The notes under the pieces are model-generated. The model saw only the letters and a program-made list of their open reading frames with translations. It was not told the DNA's origin and did not search any database. DNA of 64,000 nt. Origin: Cadophora sp. MPI-SDFR-AT-0126. Taxonomy: Eukaryota; Ascomycota; Leotiomycetes; Helotiales; Ploettnerulaceae. Within the stretch, counting starts at the first letter, position 1. Every line of letters begins with the position of its first letter. Location of the stretch: the NCBI GenBank assembly GCA_020747065.1, contig JAGMVK010000007.1, positions 2,046,001 to 2,110,000 of the forward strand. Direction: 5' to 3'. Shown piece after piece: positions 36,948 through 47,098 of the stretch. Both the position numbers and the translations under genes were made by a program.

Positions 36948-37618
36948 ATGTCTTCGGCTGTCCCAGCTCAGAGTCTCTTCTCAATAACTGCCAACATGAG
37001 TAAGCGCAACATCTCAGATCTCACCGAGCTTCTCAAGCAATGGGACGGTACCAATATCATGGTGGCCATCAAGGCACTTCCACCTGCCAAAAGAGCAAAG
37101 GTCTTTGTGAGTGGAATGTACTTGGCTACATCAATACAGATCTGACACAAGCGTAGGTCGAGGATCACCGGGCAGATATCACTGTCAGAACAACGGACCA
37201 GATCCAACGTGCTTTCAGATTCGTCCTCGGAGAGAAGAGCGATTGCTTCGAGTGCCCTCAAGGCATTGTGCTCGACAACAAGAATTCTGGCTTGCTTTCG
37301 TCGAATTCATCAATCGGCGCGGGACAATACGTTCGCATCCTATCTTCTGCACAGCTCTTTGATTGTCTCCTCGCGGCTATGGAAATTGTATTCAAGAAAC
37401 TGGTTAATCAATTGCAGTGGGAGCATGGCAAAAGTGTGCCCAATTTTAACGATATCATCGGCCTTGAGTACGAGGATAGCACTTTGGATTATGGTGCATG
37501 GTTAGCTACCAATGATGCGAAGTTCATCAACCTTCATGCCGCAGAAGCGGAAAATCTTCGTTCTGTCCTCGCTCTGCACAGTCTCTACACGCAATCTGCT
37601 GTGTTTAAGCTGGAATGA
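36948..37618 (+). CDS. Unrecognised 206-aa fungal protein
   Basis: Two exons, 36948-37106 and 37157-37618, with a 50-nt phase-0 intron (donor GTGAGT, acceptor GCGTAG). I do not recognise a family. The N-terminal block SKRNISDLTELLKQWDGTN is followed by KALPPAKRAKVFVEDHRADI, QRAFRFVLGEKSDCFECP and LQWEHGKSVPNFNDIIGLEY. It is mixed alpha-helical, with no signal peptide or membrane segment and only a pair of cysteines (DCFECP). A second in-frame ATG at 36996 could be the true start. The intron restoring one continuous frame and the non-biased residue composition support a real gene. It lies about 0.7 kb upstream of the acyl-CoA synthetase gene on the same strand. Confidence 0.65.
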
Positions 37619-38295
37619 AGCTCTGGGACGTGGATTGGAATATGGAGATAGCATGTTTTGAGCTGTCTCACTCTTCAATACTCAAAGCAACTCATCTCGT
37701 TCTCGCCGTCTCTCTTCCCTGTCGACTCGACAATTTCTATAGCATTTTCGAATTCCGCAGGAGCAACAGCGTCCAGCTCGCGCTTCATGTCCTTCCATCA
37801 TTTGCTACATCAAACGGCGACGGATCCAAAAGCTCACCTCTTCAATGTCAACAATACTCCCACCAACGGCTCTTTCAGTACTGCACAGTCGGTAGAGTAT
37901 TTAGGATCAATCCCTGGCATCTCAAATTCGGAATAATAGGTGGTGTGTTACCAGTGACGGCTCGTCATACAGCTGCTGCTCAAAATAAGCCAAGAGCATG
38001 ACCTGACCAACAGTAGAATAGACGAACTGAATTTATATTCTCTCAAACGGTGGTTTCCGAAAGCGGGCATTGATGTTTACAGTGAAGTATGTTTACAGTG
38101 AAGTTTGTTCGCCCACTTAAAATCTGGTTTCGGGCAAATGGGCCCGAGCCGAGCTCAAGCCGAGTGCGGGGATGCGGGGAGCTATTAACCCCAGGCCTCA
38201 AGAGCAAAGAGTCGTATTGACGAATTGCATCCTCAAAACCGGAGCATAGCCGTGGTAATTGGTGAACGTCCATCCCTCTTCATTTTCCATATTAA
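37619..38295. promoter_or_regulatory. Intergenic: unknown gene 3' region and acyl-CoA synthetase promoter
   Basis: About 0.7 kb. Open frames at 37615-38001 overlap in two phases and are probably chance. The right half contains a perfect 16-bp tandem duplication (listed separately) about 190 bases upstream of the next start. Confidence 0.4.
38073..38104. repeat. 16-bp unit (ATGTTTACAGTGAAGT) in two perfect tandem copies
   Basis: Two adjacent identical copies upstream of the acyl-CoA synthetase gene. Each contains TGTTTAC, the core of a forkhead-type site. Whether this is a regulatory duplication or a random slippage product is unknown. Confidence 0.85.
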
Positions 38296-40810
38296 ATGAG
38301 GCTCTTGCCACTTCGATTTCCTATCTCAATTCCTTCTCATTCACAGTCGAGTTCACGCTCACCTTTGTTACTCGTACACAGGCACCTGCTTACAACTCCT
38401 CAACTAATCCAAAGCCGGTGCAAGCTTGAGCAAGTGCCGCAGAGCTATCACCGAGGCGCAATTGATACTTCTACAAGCTCCAGGAACTATTCAACCTCAG
38501 CTAAGTAAGTCTCTCCTTCCCTCCTTGTCATCGCGCAGCAATCAAGTACTTATTTACCCTGGGCGAAATCAGAATGCCTTCCCACCCCCAAGATGAAGTC
38601 CAACGCCATTCTCTCAGCGACCCCGAATCCTTCTGGGCAGAACAGGCCTCGCACCTCACCTGGCACAAGAAGCCCAGCTCGACACTCGTCAAGACTTCCA
38701 AGTCGCTGAAATCCGGCACCAAGCACGATCATTGGGAATGGTTCCCAGACGGCGAGATCTCGACCTGCCATAATTGCGTGGATAGACATGTTGAGGCTGG
38801 AAATGGTGATCAAACGGCTATTATTTGGGATAGTCCGGTGACGAAGTCGAAGAGGAAGATCACGTATAAGGAGCTGTTGGAGCAGGTGGAGACCTTCGCG
38901 GGGGTGTTGAGGGAGGAGGGTGTTAAGAGAGGGGATGTCGTTCTGCTTTATAGTAAGTCACCAATCAAGGAATTGGACATTATTCATTTAGCAATTGGCT
39001 TGTGGATACCAATGGCATGGAAGCTATGCTGAATACCTGTAGTGCCCATGATTCCGGCTGCGCTCATTGGTATACTCGCTACGATACGAATTGGAGCTAT
39101 CCATGCAGTTGTATTCGGAGGTTTTGCGGCAACATCTCTAGCCCAACGAATCGAAGCTTCCAAACCAGCAGCAATCCTCACAGCTTCATGTGGCATAGAT
39201 GGTGCTAAGCCCCCCTTGTCATACAAATCATTCATCAGAGAAGCTATCGAGCAATCAGCACATAAGCCCAACAAAACCATCATCTGGCAACGAGACCAGC
39301 TGAGATGGGATCCAGTGGACAAGAACAATGGCGAGAGGAATTGGCAAAGATTGGTGAAAAGCGGGAAAGGAAGAGGTGTGAAAGCTGACTGTGTGCCTGT
39401 CAAGTCCAGCGATGGCCTCTACATCATATATACTTCTGGAACGACTGGTCTCCCGAAGGGAGTCCTCAGAGATGCAGGTGGCCATGCAGTTGGTCTTCAT
39501 CTGTCCATCAGCTATCTTTTCGGTATCCATGGCCCTGGAGATGTTATGTTCTGCGCATCAGATATTGGCTGGGTTGTTGGTCATGCTTATATTCTGTACG
39601 CACCTCTTCTGACTGGAGCTACGACTATTCTCTACGAAGGTAAGCCAGTTGGTACTCCTGACGCAGGTGCTTTCTGGCGTATTGTCGAAGAATACAAAGT
39701 CAACTCCCTCTTCACGGCCCCGACAGCACTCCGAGCCATACGGAGAGACGATCCCGAGAACAAAAAGTTTAAGGAAGTCGGCAAGCGAGGTGGCTTCAAA
39801 AGCTTGAATGCACTTTTCCTTGCCGGGGAGCGATCGGAACCAAGCATCATTACCATGTACCAGGATCTTCTCAAGGAATACGCAGACGGGGCACCAGTGG
39901 TCGATCATTGGTGGTCATCTGAATCTGGATCGCCGATGTCCGGTATTGCTCTAGTCCCTCACGCTGGAAAAGATCGCAAGACCACGAAGAGGGATGTGGC
40001 GCCGCTTGGTATCAAACCTGGAAGTGCAGGTAAAGCAATGCCAGGGTGGGATGTCCGCGTTGTTGATGACGAAGGGAAAGAGGTCGACAAAGGAAAGATG
40101 GGTAATATAGTGCTTGGTATGCCACTTGCTCCCACAGGCTTCAGAACTCTATGGCAAGACGAAGAGAGATTCTATAAAGGGTACTTGAAGAGATTCGAGG
40201 GCAAATGGGTAGACACAGGTGATGCTGGCATGATTGATGAGGACGGATACATTCATGTCATGTCTCGATCGGACGACATTATCAACGTAGCAGCTCATCG
40301 ATTCAGCACTGGTAAGCCCACAAACTCCACATCATTCATCGTTCGTATACTGAAAATTTCACGGGCTCCATCGAACAGGCTATCTCCTCCCACCCAACCA
40401 TTGCCGAATGCTGCGTAGTAGGCATCCCCGACGCCCTGAAAGGCCACCTCCCATTCGCCTTCGTCACGCTCTCCACCGCCGACCATCCACCCTCTGCCGT
40501 CCCCTCCGACCAACTCTTCAGCGAAGTCCAAAAGCTCGTCCGTACACAAATCGGAGCCATCGCCTCTCTCGGCGGCATGATCCAAGGCAAAGGCATGATT
40601 CCCAAGACACGTTCTGGGAAGACGCTCCGCAGGGTGTTGAGAGAACTGGTGGAGAATGCGGTTCATGAGGATTTCGACAAGGAGGTTCAGGTTCCTGCTA
40701 CGGTTGAGGATGCCAGTGTTGTGGAGGTGGCGAGGGCGAAGATTAGGGAGTATTTTGAGGAGAAGGGGGGTGATTTGCACAAGGCTACGGAGGCAAGGGC
40801 GAAGTTGTAG
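38296..40810 (+). CDS. Mitochondrial acyl-CoA synthetase, ACSS3/propionyl-CoA synthetase type
   Basis: AMP-forming enzyme activating acetate, propionate or related short acids. Exons 38296-38504, 38573-38952, 39043-40311 and 40365-40810; about 767 aa. Exon 1 encodes about 70 residues rich in Arg, Ser and Leu ending RNYSTSAK, a mitochondrial presequence with a plausible R-x-Y|S cleavage site; it joins in frame (AA|A) to MPSHPQDEVQ. Core motifs: YTSGTTGLPKG, SDIGWVVGHAYILYAPLL, WWSSESGSP, WVDTGDAG, SRSDDIINVAAHRFSTG and the catalytic Lys705 in PKTRSGK. The last intron starts GTAAGC at 40312, but the only frame-preserving end, before GC-TCC-ATC-GAA (GSIEQAISSHP), is preceded by GG, not AG. The canonical AG at 40377-40378 would shift the frame and lose the catalytic lysine. 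So the gene is either spliced non-canonically, damaged or misread. Confidence 0.88.
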
Positions 40811-42887
40811 ATGGTAGATGAGAGGCTGGGAAGGGAGTTTGGGGGCTGCGACTTGGAGTATGGAGTGAGGAAATGAGGGATGTTCATGTCTCAAATAGTG
40901 CTAATTTCTATGCTCGTTCAAGAAATTTGGGTTCCGTTGTTCTCTAGTGTGTGGACCAACTGTTTACTTCGATTTATGTGAGGAGTCTTTGATATCCTCT
41001 ATGCTACGTGGAGGAACAGGACCTGGCAAGGGCAGGGACTGTTTGGCGACATAGTCAACTGTCAAAGGCATTCTCCATCCCTGAATTGCTCTTGTCGGCC
41101 TTCTATTTATAGGTAAGAACTGGCAGTAAGAAGTTGAATCTGTGCTTGAGGCTGGTCAAATAAATGGTTTGTTCGATCCATTCCTCTTCCTTATGATTCC
41201 TCTTCCTTATGATTCCTCTTCCTTATGATTCCTCTTCCTTATGATTCCTCTTCCTTATGATATGATGTGGCAAGTTAAATCTTAAAAAGCCGTGGCTTCC
41301 AAGGCAAGGAGAGACTTGCCCGACAAAGAACACGAGGTATCTTCGATGGGGGTGGATCAGCCTGTTCTGTCGTTCCTCGTCCCGGATCCCGGAGTTTCGC
41401 TCTCAAAGGACACTAAGGCAGGAGCTTAGAAGGAGTTGTCCAGCAATTACTGGTATCTAAAATTTTCAGAGCATTTATTCTTGTGAATATTCACAATCTG
41501 GTTGACAGCAACAAGTATTTTGATAACGAAATACTCAATTTGCTAGGCAATCATGTTACTCAACGGTCTTAATTGATTTAAAAATCGATCTGATCGATCA
41601 GTATCTCGTCGCTAGCAACTTTTGTAAGATCCAAGTAGTGACCTCCGCAATCATGGCTCATCCTTATACCGCTTCAATCATTGTGCCTTCTACTGTCTCA
41701 AGCTCTTTTGAGTGGGGAGACATCGACTCTTTATATGTCACATGGAGGAGTGGGAAGATGTTTGGCTAGGAGTCGAAGCGAGACCAACATCAGTGAAAGT
41801 GTTCTCTGAGAAGAGGGGTAGTGAATAGACTGGTTGTATCTTTTCTATAAAAGACAACGATAGGGTGAGCTTGTACCCGGTAACATTGAATCGATCAAGA
41901 GGAGGACTTCTTGAATGGTGCGGAGGTTGAGCATTCTTATCTTTGGGAATCAACTGTAAATATGCAGTGCACGAAAAAATGAAGCCTTGTGAGAGCCAAA
42001 ACTTGGCAAAGGGGCAATTGATTCAGTATCTTTCGAATAGTTGACCATATAAATTGGATTATCTTACTAAATAACAACGGATCGCAAAACGACAACAAGC
42101 AATTCCTTCCTTGTTCGACGTACTAGTCAATTGTTTATACCCCCCCGGAGCCGAAATTACCGACTGCTGAACTTCACTTAAGTGACCTCGCCTGCAAAGA
42201 CCTGATATGTTCCACCACTCCAAGGAAAGCATGCAAGTAAAGTACTCCCAACTGACGCTCAAGACTATCACAAGATACCGATTATGTAGAGAAATTTGAG
42301 AAGTCAGGGGTATTGATTTAAGCGAACTGCTCCTCAAAACACAACACTCGTCTACAATTACATTGGTTCTAGCCCTGCAGTATCGGAGTGAACATAGTGA
42401 GGCAGGTAAAGTGAGATTCTGATCGTAAAATTGATAGACATTGTGTCTTTCCACTTTACTGCCCGGAGCTTTTATGAGCATCTGGAATTCGAGAGGTGTC
42501 TGAGCGACTGAACGAATTTGCAATCAGCGCATCGTTCTCAGCTCATGACAAAGCCCGCTTCTCCTGACGATTTTGTTATCACTCCCATATAATTAGACCA
42601 TTGGCTTTCATCGTATTTTGGTGAGGCGAGGGATAATATGTGAGAATCTTGGAAATGATCATTCACATACAAGGCTCCGAGTGTTCGAAGCATTTGGGGC
42701 GCTGGCAACCCTAAACATCTCTTTACGCAGCATGTCACAGCAAATTGTGCCCGATTTATTATATGCTAAAGTTAAGAATAACACTCGAGCAATGTGAAAG
42801 AGAATCGCAAAGTGCACCAGTCTGTAGTTGCAGCAGAAACTCGATTCAATTCGACGTCATTCGTGGATCGTGATAATTGAATTTCAA
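40811..42887. other. Intergenic, tail-to-tail interval with tandem repeat
   Basis: About 2.1 kb between convergent genes (acyl-CoA synthetase + and PRO2 -). It is more A/T-rich than the rest from about 41450 to 42860. It contains the 16-bp tandem repeat listed separately. A few stop-rich short frames have no protein signature. I see no transposon ends. Confidence 0.4.
41180..41259. repeat. 16-bp minisatellite, five perfect copies
   Basis: Unit ATTCCTCTTCCTTATG repeated five times without mismatch, followed by ATATGATG. The + strand of each unit is pyrimidine-rich. Perfect identity suggests recent expansion, so copy number is likely to vary between isolates. Confidence 0.95.
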
Positions 42888-44341
42888 TTAAATGGCTAAC
42901 TTTTCATGCTTGAAACTTTTCTGACCGGCTCCTTCTCCATAGTCCAGCGACACTTGACCGCCTCCACGGATCTTGTACTTGTAAATCATCAAACCTTCCA
43001 AGCCGACTGGACCTCTAGCGTGGATCTTGTTCGTGCTGATGCCTACTTCCGTTCCAAATCCAAAGCGCATTCCATCTGCCATACGGGTCGAGGTGTTCCA
43101 AAATACTCCTGCAGAGTCTATACTGGCCATGAATTGCTCGGCCAGGGGTGCAGAGGAGGTCAGGATGACGTCAGTATGGTGAGAGCCGTGGAAGTTGATA
43201 TGGGAGATGGCATCAGAGATACCAGGGACTGCCTTGATGGCCAAGACGAGAGAGAGGTGCTCAGTGTCGAAATCAACTTCTTCAGCATCTTGCAAGATGA
43301 TCGATGAGTGCGATGAAAGTTTGGCAGTGAGAGCTTTTTTGCTAGCGCCATCACATCGAAGCGAGACGCCCTTCGCTAGTAAGGCTTCAGCGACAGTGGG
43401 GAGTACCGTCTCCAATGCGGATTCCTCGACTAGAAGCGTCTCAACACTGTTGCAGGCGGCCGGATATGAAGTCTTCGAATCAACAATCACCTTGGTGGCC
43501 ATTGCCGGGTCTGCTGTATGCTCCAAATAGATTGAGCAAATACCATCTGCATGGCCGAGAACTGGGATCTTGGTATTGGATTTGATGTAGCGGACAAGCT
43601 CATTCGAGCCTCGGGGAATGACCAGATCAATATATCTATCCTGAGCAAGGAGCTGAGGAATGACATCTCGCGTTGTGACAAGTTGAATGGCAGTATTTGG
43701 TACTTCTGTGGATTCCAGTGCTTTCGAAATTACCTTCGAAATAGCAATGAAGGACTCTGTTGACTCCTTTCCACCTAGACATTGTGAATAAGAATCTATC
43801 ATGTGGATGGATATAGCCTACCTTTGAGAATTGCTGCATTGCCCGACTTTATTGCAAGCGAGGCAATATTGGCGATAACCTCGGGGCGAGCCTCAAAGAT
43901 AATGAGAAGCACGCCAATTGGGCAAGAAACCCTCTCTAATTCCAAGCCATCATCAAGTTTTGTCCGCAAAGTGACCTTTCCAACTACGAGTCTCTATTTT
44001 AGCAACCTTTTCGAAGTCGACAGCAAAGAGCAGCACTTACCGGGATCCTCTAGCTCACGAACATCTAATATACCCTTCAACATATCCTCCCACTTTCCTT
44101 TCTTGCCTAAGTCTAACCGCGATACTATACTCAGACTCAGTTCTCCATTTTCAGCAGCTTTATGAGCCAATTCCAAATCCTTAGCATTGGCAGCTAGGAT
44201 CTCTTCTTTCGATGCAGAGAGAGCTGCATGTATTGCTGTCAAGGCATCGTTCCTGGAAGCGGTTGGCAAGGTTGCCAGGACGTGTGATGCTGACTTTGCC
44301 CCCTTGGCAGCATCTTCTGGGAGAGCGTTGGTGAGAGACAT
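42888..44341 (-). CDS. PRO2: Gamma-glutamyl phosphate reductase (proline biosynthesis)
   Basis: Second enzyme of proline synthesis: reduces gamma-glutamyl phosphate to glutamate-5-semialdehyde with NADPH. About 449 aa in three exons: 44341-44041, 43983-43822 and 43774-42888; introns 57 and 47 nt. Blocks: [88 protein letters not shown], the catalytic cysteine in [12 protein letters not shown], and [21 protein letters not shown]. All belong to the ALDH-superfamily GPR group. Separate from glutamate kinase, as in yeast and unlike the fused plant and animal enzyme. Cytosolic, no targeting signal. Divergent from CSN3 over a 452-bp interval. Confidence 0.95.
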
Positions 44342-44793
44342 GATGGAATATAAGTGTTTTTGTAGAATTGATCTCGCCCGAGGCGTGACTCAAAATTATA
44401 TTGGGTGCCATTACAAAGAACTGAGGTCGCCACATCAGAAAAGCTAAGCAAGCGAGCTCTCGGGCCGACTTAGCTCCGGTCTGGGGAACCTCTGCCTATC
44501 GTGAATTCGAGCGGTAGCCTTGTCCAAGCCAAACCCAAGTCTGAGCAAAACAAGTCTTGAGTTCAATCTCGAAAGTCAGTAAGCAATACTAAAGGTGCAG
44601 CTATCTGAGGAGCTCCGACTGTCTTCCTATTCCTTTCAGCGTCATAGGTTGTCTGCAGAGAAAAGACACCTCCAGGTTTACATTTACTGGAGCTTGGATG
44701 AAGCTTCACCCCACCCACTGACTGTTCTTCGAGCTCCGCGAACGCGCGCAAACGAGATACCTGCAACCTCAATCCTTCAGAAGAACAATCGCG
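44342..44793. promoter_or_regulatory. Divergent promoter region, PRO2 (-) and CSN3 (+)
   Basis: 452 bp shared by two housekeeping genes. No TATA box stands out. I looked for TGACTC-type CPC1/GCN4 sites, which would be expected near PRO2. CGTGACTCAA occurs at about 44384-44393 and contains the TGACTC core, about 45 bases upstream of the PRO2 start. This is a plausible general amino-acid-control element, by motif only. Confidence 0.5.
44387..44392. promoter_or_regulatory. GCN4/CPC1-type TGACTC element near PRO2
   Basis: TGACTC (GAGTCA on the other strand) lies about 45 bases upstream of the PRO2 start codon. It is the core of the sequence bound by Gcn4/CPC1/CpcA, which activates amino-acid synthesis genes during starvation. 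The position could be within the leader instead of the promoter, so function is unproven. Notable because GCN1, the upstream sensor of the same response, is also in this window. Confidence 0.4.
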
Positions 44794-46374
44794 ATGGACG
44801 ACCTACTTTCGAAGCTTCTCTCCTTTCCACCTCATCCACCTCCTCATATACCTCTCTCCGATCAGCAATACGATGATGGCATTAAGGACCAGATTGAGAT
44901 TGTCAAGAAGATCTCCGGGCAGAAGATGTTGCAGCACACATCTGGTGGTGAGAACATGTTAGAAGTAAGTTTCCACTAGCTACACTCGATCCGAACAGAT
45001 TTAACTTATCTTCAAAGGTCATCAACCCAGCGCTCAACACTGTCCCATACGCTTTCTGTTTGGTCGCCAACCTCGAAGCGGTGGCCAAGAACACTGGCAA
45101 AGGCGTGAACATGGATACACTGTGGGGAAAGATGGTTGACTTCTTGGATGTGTTCGATACGAGGCAGATCAGATATATTGGTGAGGAGTTCAACTACATT
45201 ATCAGAGGTGTGGAGGACTTTGCACGCAATTCTCGACAGGTTTGTTTACCCCGTATATTCGGAAGAGGTGCACATAGCTAAAAGTGTGAAGGCATATCTC
45301 GCAATCCCCCCGATCAGAAATGCAATCCTACGCCTGGATCCCTCTGGTAGTATGCTTACTGCAAACCATATACTTCTCGCCAAACTCGCACTGGACACTC
45401 GAAGCTTCCAAGATGCCTCCCCGGTCTTGAAGAAGTTTATACTGTATGTTCCAGGCTATTCGGCCCTGCCGAAGCCAAAATACCTGTGCGATATGACTCT
45501 CAGTCCTGCCGCTTTCATCACACCTGCAAACAAACTCAACCTGAAGCTCAAGTACCATGATATTTTGGAATACTTCCTGTATAGTGGCATGGTACACATC
45601 GGATTGCGAGATTGGGAAAACGCACTTCACTGCCTGGAGAGCGCTATCACATATCCTACCAAGGACTCATCCCCTAGTAAGATCATGATCGACGCATACA
45701 AGAAATGGATTCTGGTTGGTCTCTTAATTGAGGGTAAATTGCTGCCTCTGCCGAAGTCAACCAGTAGCGGCCCCTCCAAGAACTACCACATCCTGGCAAA
45801 GCCGTACGAGACCCTCGCCCAAATATTCGAGAACGGCACTGCATCAAGGCTGAAGTCCGAAGCAGACGCTGGCGTAACCTGGTGGAGAAATGATGGCAAC
45901 ACTGGCCTGATTCTTCAAGTTCTGGCTGCTTACCAGCAGTTTCAGATACGTCAGTTAGCCAATATCTACACCAAGATCTCGATCCCTGAAGTTGTCAGCC
46001 TGACTACAAGTGCGGAAACTGGATACAAGCTATCGACACCTCAAGCAGGCGAGGCTCTTGTTCAGGCCATGATCCAGCGAGGGGAATTACACGCCACCCT
46101 CAGCCGTCCTCCCACTGGTCCTCCCATTCTCACCTTCTCACCCTCTGGAACTGCCTTGACAGAACCTCAAATGCAGAGAGAGTTGGCAGCCTCAACAGCA
46201 CGCATCCAATCCTTGACCAAAGAGATCAAGCAAACGGATCGCATGCTCACCCACGACACTCAATATATCAAGTTCGTCGTGAAGCAGAAGAAGAATAAGT
46301 CGAACAATGACGAAGGACCGATGCAAGAATGGAATGAGATTGCGGAGGACGAGGATATTATGTCAATGTACTGA
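44794..46374 (+). CDS. CSN3: COP9 signalosome subunit 3
   Basis: Subunit of the complex that removes NEDD8 from cullins and so controls ubiquitin ligases, fungal development and secondary metabolism. About 491 aa in three exons: 44794-44964, 45018-45239 and 45292-46374; introns 53 and 52 nt, the latter with branch-like AGCTAAAA and acceptor GAAG. The second intron is needed to join RNSRQ to AYLAIPPIRNAILRLDPSGS, which matches homologues; unspliced reading changes frame. Blocks: QTSGG-like QHTSGGENMLEVINPALN, FDTRQIRYIGEEF, YLCDMTLSPAAFITP, LEYFLYSGMVHIGLRDWENA, SKIMIDAYKKWILVGLL. The C-terminal part, about 320-450, is the PCI domain, and a charged coiled tail ends DEDIMSMY. Confidence 0.93.
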
Positions 46375-47098
46375 GTGATTTCGACGCATAAAACAAAAAG
46401 TTGATGGACTTTTCGACGGCTCGCCTTCCTTCCTAATTACACTAAACGATGACATATTGATATTGACGAGGAAACGCATAATGATGGATGATGGATGATA
46501 GGGTGATTCTCTTGTTGTGTGCTCGGCCGGAGCCTTTTGGTTCCCTCTTTGGTCTGAGTAGGCGGCGGGCGTATGTGCATGGAGCTGGCTGGCTGCATTC
46601 ATTGGAGGATAGGAGGATGGCGTCGAACGACACATGAAATTATGGTAGATGAATGGGCATTATGAGGCCGAGAGCAAACAAGCGAGATAAGGTATTTATT
46701 TAGGCTGATCTTTGGCGAAAAGGAGACGGAGTTGCCAGATCAGATACCAAATTAGAAATCGATGAACGACTCGCTATGCATTCCGCATGTTCCTATTACT
46801 CTACATGACGACTGTGTACTTCCCTTCTCACGTAAGCCACATTTGAGCACCTAGCAGCCAGTTAAGAGAAAAAGTACTTTCATTTGCTCATCCATAGAAA
46901 AGCTACCCCAACGCCTTTACCATCAGAATCTGACCATCACGTCTTCAGCACCAGTCCACATTAGACGTCTCGTCGTCCCTCCGTAATCTACAAATAAGTA
47001 AACCTGATCCTGAATGCATATACCCTTTCTTTTCCTCCCTTAGACTCATTGATGCGCAGAACAGAGAGCGCCGGAGCCGAAAAGCCGCAGTATGCCTC
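46375..47098. other. Intergenic, tail-to-tail CSN3 / RFA1
   Basis: About 0.7 kb between convergent stops. It holds the two 3' UTRs; no coding frame or RNA gene seen. A short TGATGGATGATGGATGATAG simple repeat occurs at about 46481-46500. Confidence 0.45.

Noticed and set aside
37615..38001. 128-codon frame after the unrecognised 206-aa gene, and an overlapping 92-codon frame
   Set aside because: The frames overlap in two phases and abut the preceding stop; no splice pair links them convincingly to the upstream gene.
41450..42860. A/T-richer stretch as a possible RIP-mutated repeat
   Set aside because: The bias is mild, TpA is not dominating, and no related copy is visible in the window.
45018..45300. 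Apparent frameshift in CSN3
   Set aside because: The frame change is fully explained by a 52-nt intron (45240-45291) with good signals, giving conserved protein on both sides.
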